Assembly: GCA_003242315.1 (NCBI GenBank)
Contig: QGUY01000027.1
Coordinates: 1-22,121, forward strand
Length of the DNA stretch: 22,121 nucleotides
Direction of reading: 5' to 3'
DNA from: Bacteroidota bacterium
GTDB taxonomy: Bacteria; Bacteroidota; Bacteroidia; Cytophagales; Cyclobacteriaceae
Positions 15,658 through 22,121 of this stretch are shown here, one piece after another. Position 1 is the first letter of the stretch. Each line of letters opens with the position of its first letter. Below the pieces are notes generated by a model that worked only from the letters and a program-made list of their open reading frames with translations, had not been told where the DNA came from and did no database searches. The position numbers and the translations under genes were made by a program.

Positions 15658-16395
15658 ATGCGGTCCACCCTGAAGTACGGTCTGATTCTGGCATTGTGCA
15701 GCTACGGATGCACATTCTCGTCGGAACAAAACCACGAGTATGCGCCGGATCCCGGCTTTAACCTTGCCCACTCCGATCCAGCTGCTGTCGAACTTGCAGA
15801 TAGCGTCATGGCCGCTCTCGGCGGAAGGAGAAGCTGGGCCGATATGCGATACCTCACGTGGGATTATGATACACTCCGCACCATCTCGTGGGACAAACGC
15901 GATGGAAACGTCCGCATTGAGTCTTTCCCGGACAGCGTGGTATATCTGTTTAATCCCGATACAGGAAAGGGACGCGTGAGCATTGGTGGACGTGAAGTCA
16001 CGTCGCCCAACGTCCTTCGCGAGAAACTCCGCGAAGCTGCGTCGCTTTGGATCAACGACTCATTTTGGATTCGGATAATTTACCAACTAAAAGGTGATGG
16101 CATTACCTTGTATTATTTGGGTGAAGCACGAACCGACACGGCGAGATACAACCTTCTGAAAGTTTCGCTCGATCCGAACACCAATGCGCCGGTGGAGGAG
16201 TTCCTGGCATATGTCGATTTAAGAGATAATCGTATCAGGTTGTGCACCGATTTACGAAATTCGGGCGGAGAAACTATTTGGTATGGTCCCGGATATCGCC
16301 AGCAAGGAAAGCTAAGGCTTCCTTTGCGAGCAGGTGCCGCGCACAATATCCGTGTGCATCGTACCTTGCCAGAAAAACTATTCCACACGTTCTGA
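15658..16395 (+). CDS. probable lipoprotein of unknown function
   Basis: A 245-residue protein. The N-terminus MRSTLKYGLILALCSYGC is a lipoprotein-type signal with the probable lipid-modified Cys18, although the lipobox SYGC is not canonical. The mature part contains AVELADSVMAALGGRRSW, RYLTWDYDTLRTISWDKRDGN, GRVSIGGREV and SLWINDSFWIRIIYQLKGDG. This pattern of paired beta strands with Trp and Asp is one I recall from a conserved Bacteroidota family with a LolA-like (lipoprotein carrier) fold, which suggests lipid or hydrophobic-ligand binding. It lies 49 bases after the propeller gene and 23 bases before the kinase. The role in this cluster is unknown. Confidence 0.75.
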   Translation: MRSTLKYGLILALCSYGCTFSSEQNHEYAPDPGFNLAHSDPAAVELADSVMAALGGRRSWADMRYLTWDYDTLRTISWDKRDGNVRIESFPDSVVYLFNPDTGKGRVSIGGREVTSPNVLREKLREAASLWINDSFWIRIIYQLKGDGITLYYLGEARTDTARYNLLKVSLDPNTNAPVEEFLAYVDLRDNRIRLCTDLRNSGGETIWYGPGYRQQGKLRLPLRAGAAHNIRVHRTLPEKLFHTF

Positions 16396-16418
16396 AACAT
16401 TCAGAACCTTGCAACAAA

Positions 16419-18230
16419 ATGACTGCAGAAGAACCCCAACGTGACTACCGGTCTGAATACGAAGGCATCATCGTGTTCAGTCGGATGGGAAAGGTAGTAT
16501 CTGCAAATCCGGTTGCCCGAAGAATTTCTGGTTATGGCAACAACCTTGTAGGACAGTCGCTTTCCGCGCTCGTTCATCCCGATGATCGTCGCCGTTTCAA
16601 TACGATCGTTAAACCCGTGCGTGCGGGAGATAAGCGTCGTGGCGAGGTAACGTTTATGCTCCTGGGCAGCAAGGGGAAAGCAATCCGGGTTCGCGCTTCG
16701 GTAAGCCAGCAAGGCAAAGAATTTCGGTTGAACTTTGTCGCCCTCCCGGCACCCGATAACACCGTTGCACATGTTCTCGGACAACTTGGTGACGAACATG
16801 GGATTGCGACATTCACAGCAACGGAGGAGGGGCGGATCGATTATGCAAATCGTGCTTTTCTCCGATTTACAGGCTATTCCACGATAAGAAGTCTTCCAGC
16901 CCTGTCCGGTCTGATTGCCTCGCCGAAGTCCTATCGCGACGCCATGCGCAAGCTGAAACAGGAGGGGCAGATATTGGCCGAACCCACGTCGGTTATGACC
17001 CGACGGGGCGAGGAGATCAGCGTGAATGTGTCGCTCATCGCCAGCCGCGACGAAGATGGACCCCAACGCTATTATGGTTCACTTAGTACGGGTCATGAAG
17101 GGGCGCGGCAGGATTCAGTAGTCAGAAAAGTGCTCGATAGTGCCAAGGACCAGATACTGGCGCTGGATGCCCAGTACCGGTACGTTGTGTTCAATCAGGC
17201 ACACGCCAACCTGATGCGTATGTTATCAGGGAAGGACATAAGGGTCGGCGACAAGATTGCGGATTGCCTGCCGCGAGAACTGGTTGCCCAGGCGCGCAAG
17301 GAATTGAAGAAGGCGTTCACCTCGGAGCGCTATCAAAAGGAGATCACCTTGCCCAACAAGATGATCCTCAAGACATCTTTCCAGGTCATCCGCGATGATC
17401 GCAACCGGGTCAGTGGGGTAGCAATTTTTGCCGAAGACATCTCCGAACGGAAAAAGACAGAGTTAAAGCTAAAGGCATTAAACGAAGAGCTCACGTTTCA
17501 AAACTGGCAACTGGCCGCACGCGAGGAAGACCTGCGCATGGCAATGGATCAATTGTCGGAACGCAACTTCGAGCTGGATCAACTCATGTACAAGACGTCG
17601 CACGACCTTAGGTCACCGTTAAGTTCGATTCTCGGGCTTGTCAACCTGGCCAACCTCGATCCGAACCCCGCGAACCTTCAGCAGTACCTGAAGAAAATCG
17701 AGGGTCGCATCAAGAAGCTCGACGAATTCATCAGCTCGATGGTCAACTATGCGCGGGTCAACCGTGGCGAAATCACGATTAGCGAAATCGACCTTGAGCG
17801 AATGGTAAAAGCGGCCATTCAGGAGCTGGAATATCTCGACAACTTCCAGGCTGTGAAAACCACCGTAGTAGTAAACAATGGCCACGTGCCTTTTCGCAAC
17901 GATCACTTCCTCATGAACATAATCGTCGGAAACGTGATCTCTAATGCATACAAATACTACAATCCTGAAGTCGACAGCTATCTGCGCATTACCATTGACA
18001 TTCGGGAGAGTCAGGCCACGCTAGAATTCGCTGATAACGGCATCGGCATTCGCAAGGAACATCAGGACAAAATCTTTGATATGTTTTATCGTGCTACTGA
18101 CCGTTCACAGGGATCGGGACTTGGTATGTACATCGTCAGGCAGGCTATTGAAAAAGTAGAAGGTACGATCAGCGTGAAGAGCACGTACGGATCGGGAACA
18201 TCCATACGAATAACCGTTCCTAATCTGTAA
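16419..18230 (+). CDS. soluble triple-PAS sensor histidine kinase
   Basis: A 603-residue cytoplasmic kinase without a membrane segment. Three PAS domains lie at about residues 9-115 (VVSANPVARRISGYG), 120-225 (RIDYANRAFLRFTGYS) and 235-350 (the last ends with a PAC-like AIFAEDISERKK). A coiled-coil linker covers about 345-385. The HisKA domain has the phospho-accepting His395 in YKTSHDLRSPLSSILG. The ATPase domain carries NVISNAYKYYN (Asn505, Asn509), DNGIGI and GSGLGMYIVRQ. ATG at 16419 is chosen: a longer frame starting at 16242 would overlap most of the preceding lipoprotein gene and its extra residues are Arg/Ser-rich noise. There is no response regulator in the window, so the kinase is an orphan. 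It overlaps the opposing kinase gene tail-to-tail by 11 bases. Confidence 0.9.
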   Translation: MTAEEPQRDYRSEYEGIIVFSRMGKVVSANPVARRISGYGNNLVGQSLSALVHPDDRRRFNTIVKPVRAGDKRRGEVTFMLLGSKGKAIRVRASVSQQGKEFRLNFVALPAPDNTVAHVLGQLGDEHGIATFTATEEGRIDYANRAFLRFTGYSTIRSLPALSGLIASPKSYRDAMRKLKQEGQILAEPTSVMTRRGEEISVNVSLIASRDEDGPQRYYGSLSTGHEGARQDSVVRKVLDSAKDQILALDAQYRYVVFNQAHANLMRMLSGKDIRVGDKIADCLPRELVAQARKELKKAFTSERYQKEITLPNKMILKTSFQVIRDDRNRVSGVAIFAEDISERKKTELKLKALNEELTFQNWQLAAREEDLRMAMDQLSERNFELDQLMYKTSHDLRSPLSSILGLVNLANLDPNPANLQQYLKKIEGRIKKLDEFISSMVNYARVNRGEITISEIDLERMVKAAIQELEYLDNFQAVKTTVVVNNGHVPFRNDHFLMNIIVGNVISNAYKYYNPEVDSYLRITIDIRESQATLEFADNGIGIRKEHQDKIFDMFYRATDRSQGSGLGMYIVRQAIEKVEGTISVKSTYGSGTSIRITVPNL

Positions 18231-20061
18231 CGGGATCTCGCTTCAGACGAACATAGAAGGCGGCGCCCTTACCCGGTTCGGACTCACACCACACTTCACC
18301 CTTCATCAGGTCCGTGTAGCGCTTAACGATGGAAAGGCCAAGACCCGTAGAGTGTTCATTGCCCGTGGGCTGAGCACTGAGGCGCTGGAATTTTCGGAAG
18401 AGCTTTTTCTTGTCCGACTCGGTAAAACCGGGGCCCTGATCACGCACACACAACTGGACGTGACCGTTGTCGGAGCTGAGACTTACGTTCACCGTCTTTC
18501 CTGCAGGCGAAAATTTGATGGCATTGGAGACAAGGTTCTCAACGATCTGCGTGAGATACAAAGCGTCGGTTCTGACCACGAGCGGTTCGTCGCTGATTCC
18601 GTACGTTAGGCTGATACTCTTTTTCGCTGCCTCCTTTTCGAATCCCGTCACTATTTGTTTCACCTGGTCAGCCATATCGACCGGTTCCGCCTTAAGGTTA
18701 ACGCGACTGGATTCGATGGCGTCGATGTCGAGGATCTTGCTGATCATCTGATTGAGCCGTGAAGCAGCGTCCTTTATCTTATCGAGAAGGTCGATCTGCG
18801 TGGGCGTAAGGTTTCGGTCCTCCATCTGGATCAGATGTGCAAGACCGTCGATGTGTCCAATGGGAGTTCGCAGATCGTGCGCAAGTACTTTGATGAGGTG
18901 ATTCTTTTCCTCATTCAAATCCATGAGCTTCTGGTTGCGCTTTTCCAATTCTGTTTTCCTTGACTCGATATCAAGGCGCTGTGATTCGATTTGTCGTTTT
19001 TGCTCCACGAGGATCATGGCGGTCTTCGTGCGAATGCGGTACATCTGGTAAATCACGACGAGGAAGATGAGGAAGATCACGATCGCGACGATAAGAAAAT
19101 TTCTGACGCTCGTTTCCCTGCGGATGACTTCTGATTTTCCGAGTAGGTCGCGATTCTGAATTTCCTTTTCCTTGGTAAGCAGTAGCACTTCGCGGTTGCC
19201 GCTGTGCATGTAGAGATTTTCCAGGAAGCGATACACGTCCGTATCGATGTAACGACCCGTAATTCCTTCAATGTCGGCCTTGAACGCGCTGCTTAAAAAA
19301 TACTCTTCGGTGGGCGACTGCCAATCGCTGTTCTTGGGATAAATGAAGGAGTAGCCTTCCCGTTTGATGGGAAAGACGTTTTGCCTTTTTACTCTTACCG
19401 ACGCATTACGGGAGAACTCTGCGAGGTAAATGGGCAAATCAATAAATCCGAAGGCGCCAGTTTGTTTTTCTATAGCGCGCAGGATGTTTTCACTGCTTGG
19501 AATGTATTCGATCTGGAAATCGAGCTTTCGTTGATCGCGGATGAGGTGGAGATCTCGCTCATAGGTTGTACCCTCAATGGTAATGGCTTTAAGGTTTCCG
19601 AAAGCCGCGTCGAATTCCGGTGCCGTTCTTACTATAGGCACGTCATAGCTGGATATGAGTACGGAGATGTCGGACATATAGGGCGGCGTAAAGGCCACCT
19701 CCCGCTGTCTTTCCGGGGTGATGGAAAAAACGGATGCTCCGAACGTACCGTTCCTGGCCTGGTCGCGTACCGTCCGGTATGTGTCAACGAAGCTTTGGGC
19801 TTTAACCCAGTGTATGGTCAGGTCGATTTTGTACGCCTTCTGGAGGTAGGCTTTGAAACTCTCCATAATCTCTACCTCAATGCCGCGCATGTCGCCGTCG
19901 CGGTCCTGGTAGATGAATGGTCTCGAAGTGTACCAATAGATCGTGATCTCTCCCCGGCCGGAATGGTATACGTCGTCCCACGCATCGGCACGCGGGGTCG
20001 GCTGCGCATGGGAAACGCGCGCCAGCAGCGTGAGGACTACAAAAATGAGCCGAGATTTCAT
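18220..20061 (-). CDS. sensor histidine kinase with periplasmic solute-binding domain
   Basis: A 613-residue membrane kinase. It has a signal peptide (residues 1-19, ending VSHA) and a periplasmic substrate-binding-like (SBP_bac_3, Venus flytrap) domain at about 36-275 with FIYQDRDGDMRGIEVEIMESF and FGASVFSITPERQREVAFTPPYM. One membrane helix lies at 321-340, then a coiled coil to about 390. The HisKA domain has His395 in LAHDLRTPIGH. The ATPase domain carries LVSNAIKFSP, RDQGPGF and STGLGLSIVKR. The layout resembles BvgS/EvgS-type sensing of small solutes, though there is only one binding domain and no receiver. No paired regulator lies nearby. The gene starts 184 bases from the divergent DinB gene and shares an 11-base 3' overlap with the triple-PAS kinase. 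Confidence 0.92.
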   Translation of the reverse strand: MKSRLIFVVLTLLARVSHAQPTPRADAWDDVYHSGRGEITIYWYTSRPFIYQDRDGDMRGIEVEIMESFKAYLQKAYKIDLTIHWVKAQSFVDTYRTVRDQARNGTFGASVFSITPERQREVAFTPPYMSDISVLISSYDVPIVRTAPEFDAAFGNLKAITIEGTTYERDLHLIRDQRKLDFQIEYIPSSENILRAIEKQTGAFGFIDLPIYLAEFSRNASVRVKRQNVFPIKREGYSFIYPKNSDWQSPTEEYFLSSAFKADIEGITGRYIDTDVYRFLENLYMHSGNREVLLLTKEKEIQNRDLLGKSEVIRRETSVRNFLIVAIVIFLIFLVVIYQMYRIRTKTAMILVEQKRQIESQRLDIESRKTELEKRNQKLMDLNEEKNHLIKVLAHDLRTPIGHIDGLAHLIQMEDRNLTPTQIDLLDKIKDAASRLNQMISKILDIDAIESSRVNLKAEPVDMADQVKQIVTGFEKEAAKKSISLTYGISDEPLVVRTDALYLTQIVENLVSNAIKFSPAGKTVNVSLSSDNGHVQLCVRDQGPGFTESDKKKLFRKFQRLSAQPTGNEHSTGLGLSIVKRYTDLMKGEVWCESEPGKGAAFYVRLKRDPVTD

Positions 20062-20245
20062 TGTAAACCCACTGAAAACCAGATATTTAGAGGGGGTGGT
20101 CCGTCAGGGTTCGCTCTCAACCTTTAATTCCATCAATGCACAAAAAGAAACCGCAAAACTGACAGGATGATTGCGCCGGTGAATTTCGGCCCTTTCTGCT
20201 AAAAAAAACTTCATATTTGGACTGGAATATGACACGGCGCAGATA
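20062..20245. promoter_or_regulatory. divergent promoter region between kinase and DinB genes
   Basis: This 184-base intergenic region lies between divergent genes. On the plus strand CATATTTG at 20212-20219 matches seven of eight bases of the TAnnTTTG -7 box, 26 bases before the DinB start, but no clear -33 partner is visible. On the minus strand I see no good match. Confidence 0.3.
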
Positions 20246-20764
20246 ATGAAAAACACTGATCTAATTATCACTGATTTTTACTGGCGTTACGTCCAACCCA
20301 TTCACGACATTCCCCTGTTTGCGGCATTCGAACTTTCAGAAAAGCGGTTTGGTGAAGCCTTGCAGGGGATCACTGAAGAACAGGGTCTGCATCGTTACCA
20401 GCCGGAAAAATGGACCATCAAGGAAGTTGTGGCTCACATGCTCGATACGGAGCGTATTATGGCGTATCGGGCATTGCGGTTCGCCCGCAACGACAAGACG
20501 CCTCTGGCGGGATTTGAAGAGAAAGATTACGCTCCGGAGGCCAATGCAAATAACCGCGACTTTACCAGCCTGCGCAACGAGTTTGCAAATCTGAGAAGAT
20601 CGACACTCGATCTTTTCCGGAGTTTCACTGAGGAAATGATGGAACGATCCGGCACCGTGAATGGCAATCAACTTTCGGTTCGCGCGTTGGGCTATATCAT
20701 CGCGGGCCATATGATACACCACTGTAACATTCTCACGGAACGCTATCGCCCGAGCCTGCAATGA
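20246..20764 (+). CDS. DinB-family protein (putative metal-dependent)
   Basis: A 172-residue four-helix protein of the DinB/YfiT superfamily. Despite the name this is not the DNA polymerase IV gene. It has WTIKEVVAHMLDTERIMAYRALRFARND in the middle and GYIIAGHMIHHCNILTERY at the C-terminus. The putative metal ligands are His64, His155 and His159, the usual triad of this fold. Members act as thiol-dependent transferases or hydrolases; the substrate here is unknown. The stop codon overlaps the start of the carboxypeptidase gene (ATGA at 20761-20764), so the two genes are probably translationally coupled. Confidence 0.88.
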   Translation: MKNTDLIITDFYWRYVQPIHDIPLFAAFELSEKRFGEALQGITEEQGLHRYQPEKWTIKEVVAHMLDTERIMAYRALRFARNDKTPLAGFEEKDYAPEANANNRDFTSLRNEFANLRRSTLDLFRSFTEEMMERSGTVNGNQLSVRALGYIIAGHMIHHCNILTERYRPSLQ

Positions 20765-22050
20765 AGCGTGCAGCTGCGTTTTTCCTCGCTGGCCTTTTCC
20801 TGTACTCCTGCGCATCCGCTCCAAGGTCGGTGATCAAAGGGCATCTGTATTCCATGGAACAATCGTTCCAGGATTTCACGGGCTTTATGCTGTATGATCC
20901 TGACAAAAGGAAGGTGCTCTTTGAACACAATGCATCCCGCTACTTTACACCTGCATCCAATACGAAAATCTTTACCCTTTTTGCTGGGCTCAGCCTTCTG
21001 GGGGATTCCATTCCTGCACTTCGTTATACAATTAAGGGTGACTCACTGATTTTCACAGGCACGTGCGATCCGTCATTTCTTTACAAGCCGGTATGCGACA
21101 GCAGGGTGTATGAATTTCTCAGCAGGTCGCCATACAACCTGTATTATACAGAGCCGAACTGGAAAACTGCGCCGTTTGGTCCGGGATGGTCGTGGGAGGA
21201 TTATGACTTCTACTATTCTCCGATGCGATCGCCCTTTCCGATCTATGGAAATACGTTTGAGGTCGTTTATCTCAATGGAAGGATAAGCGCAAAGCCCTCG
21301 TATTTTCAAAAGTTCATCGTTCTGAGCGGCGCCACGGCGGAAACTTCATCGCTCGTACGATCGCCCTACACGAATGAGACGAGGTTTACCCCAGGAAGAC
21401 ATGACAGAATTCGAACCTGGACGAAGCCTTTTATTACCGACGCTTCGATGGTCGCACAGTTACTTTCGGATACTCTTCACCGCCCAGTGACGCTTATACA
21501 TCACGCGCCGCTCACTTCGTGGCAAACCGTTTACAGTGTACCGGCTGATAGCCTGTATCGTGTAATGATGCAGGACAGCGATAACTTCATTGCGGAACAA
21601 CTTTTGCTTTTGTGTGCGGGGACGCTTGGTGACACGCTGGATCCCGCCATAACCATCGATCGTGTGAAGGAAAGCCTTTTAAAAGATCTCCCGGACGAAC
21701 CGCTGTGGAATGATGGCTCGGGGCTGTCGCGCTACAATCTCGTTACACCGCGCTCGTTGGTCATGCTGTGGGAAAAGCTCCTTGCTTCGGTTGAACGTCA
21801 GCGACTTTTCAGCCTGCTCGCGACAGGCGGAGTCTCAGGTACGCTGAAGAATTATTATGTCGCCGACAAGCCGTACGTGTTTGGAAAAACCGGGACGCTT
21901 AGCCATGTGCATTGCCTCAGTGGGTATATTGTAACGCGCAAAGGGAAAACACTGATCTTTTCCCTGATGAATACCAACTACACAGTGCCAACGCGTCGCG
22001 TCAGGGAACAGATGGAACGCTTGCTTGAAATAATCCGAGATCGCTACTGA
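20761..22050 (+). CDS. dacB: D-alanyl-D-alanine carboxypeptidase/endopeptidase, PBP4-like (S13), lipoprotein
   Basis: A 429-residue serine peptidase acting on peptidoglycan stem peptides in the periplasm. The three penicillin-binding motifs are present in order: SxxK as SNTK (Ser66 nucleophile, Lys69), SxN as SDN (Ser273, Asn275), and KTG at 376-378. The 207-residue SxxK-SxN spacing fits the S13 layout, in which extra domains are inserted, but it is shorter than the 244 of E. coli PBP4. The N-terminus MKRAAAFFLAGLFLYSC is a lipoprotein signal with likely lipid-modified Cys17, so the enzyme is probably membrane-anchored. It is coupled to the DinB gene by a 4-base overlap. The divergent middle region makes the S13 assignment less certain than the beta-lactam-fold assignment. 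Confidence 0.85.
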   Translation: MKRAAAFFLAGLFLYSCASAPRSVIKGHLYSMEQSFQDFTGFMLYDPDKRKVLFEHNASRYFTPASNTKIFTLFAGLSLLGDSIPALRYTIKGDSLIFTGTCDPSFLYKPVCDSRVYEFLSRSPYNLYYTEPNWKTAPFGPGWSWEDYDFYYSPMRSPFPIYGNTFEVVYLNGRISAKPSYFQKFIVLSGATAETSSLVRSPYTNETRFTPGRHDRIRTWTKPFITDASMVAQLLSDTLHRPVTLIHHAPLTSWQTVYSVPADSLYRVMMQDSDNFIAEQLLLLCAGTLGDTLDPAITIDRVKESLLKDLPDEPLWNDGSGLSRYNLVTPRSLVMLWEKLLASVERQRLFSLLATGGVSGTLKNYYVADKPYVFGKTGTLSHVHCLSGYIVTRKGKTLIFSLMNTNYTVPTRRVREQMERLLEIIRDRY

Positions 22051-22121
22051 AAGGCTATGCTGCTAATAAGAAAAATTGTCGCGCCTTCAGATGTGATAAT
22101 TCCCGCCCTGTTTTAGGGGGG
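22051..22121. other. downstream 71 bases without a gene
   Basis: I see no ORF longer than about 19 codons. A weak hairpin CCCT-GTTTT-AGGG sits at the very end and could be the beginning of a terminator cut by the window edge. Confidence 0.5.

Noticed and set aside
16242..16418. N-terminal extension of the triple-PAS kinase frame by 59 codons.
   Set aside because: It lies almost entirely inside the lipoprotein gene in another frame, and its residues (many Arg, Ser, Ala) do not resemble a PAS protein start. ATG at 16419 begins cleanly before PAS1.
16401..17066. 221-codon antisense frame across the first PAS domains of the kinase.
   Set aside because: It covers only PAS-domain coding sequence in the opposite direction and has no plausible protein features.
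19381..20127. 248-codon plus-strand frame opposite the SBP-domain kinase.
   Set aside because: It is antisense to the periplasmic domain of a well-supported kinase and shows no domain pattern of its own.
22057..22116. 19-codon ORF at the right edge.
   Set aside because: It is too short, ends in a stop inside the window, and has no supporting features.
1..22121. CRISPR arrays, transposons, integrases, toxin-antitoxin or phage-defence genes.
   Set aside because: I looked for spaced direct repeats, transposase motifs and short paired toxin-like genes and saw none. All sizeable genes fit chromosomal housekeeping, metabolic or signalling families.

Overview
The window looks like ordinary chromosome from a Bacteroidota bacterium, probably order Cytophagales. 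Three things suggest this: start sites without strong Shine-Dalgarno sequences, a TAnnTTTG-type -7 box upstream of one gene, and proteins of clear Bacteroidota style (Y_Y_Y beta-propeller sensor, PAS-rich and periplasmic-binding-type histidine kinases, small lipoproteins). The order-level placement is inference. I see no insertion sequence, prophage, CRISPR array, tRNA or rRNA.

Layout. Positions 1-1427 hold the 3' part of a TPR protein that runs off the left edge. Positions 1527-7527 hold a fatty-acid beta-oxidation block: a MarR-type regulator, a 3-hydroxyacyl-CoA dehydrogenase/enoyl-CoA hydratase fusion (fadN type), a thiolase (fadA) and an acyl-CoA dehydrogenase (fadE). Together the enzymes cover every step of one beta-oxidation cycle from acyl-CoA to acetyl-CoA. 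The regulator has two adjacent palindromes in front of it, probably its own operators. Positions 7677-9568 hold a small membrane protein, then on the minus strand an exported PEGA-like protein and a pair of exported thioredoxin-fold proteins with a strong terminator. A 397-base intergenic region (9569-9965) carries DnaA-box-like sites. Then come a VOC (glyoxalase-fold) protein, a small conserved hypothetical on the minus strand, and recG, which is broken by a one-base deletion near its 3' end.

Positions 12978-20061 form a signalling cluster: a kinase-less beta-propeller/Y_Y_Y membrane protein, a lipoprotein, a soluble triple-PAS histidine kinase, and tail-to-tail with it a membrane histidine kinase with a periplasmic solute-binding domain. 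No response regulator is present, so the output partners are unknown. Positions 20246-22050 hold a DinB-fold protein translationally coupled to a PBP4-like (S13) D-Ala-D-Ala carboxypeptidase lipoprotein. The last 71 bases contain no gene.

I did not find a clearly novel system. The observations most worth following are the double palindrome before the MarR gene, the recG frameshift, the DnaA-box cluster, and the kinase-less propeller beside two orphan kinases.
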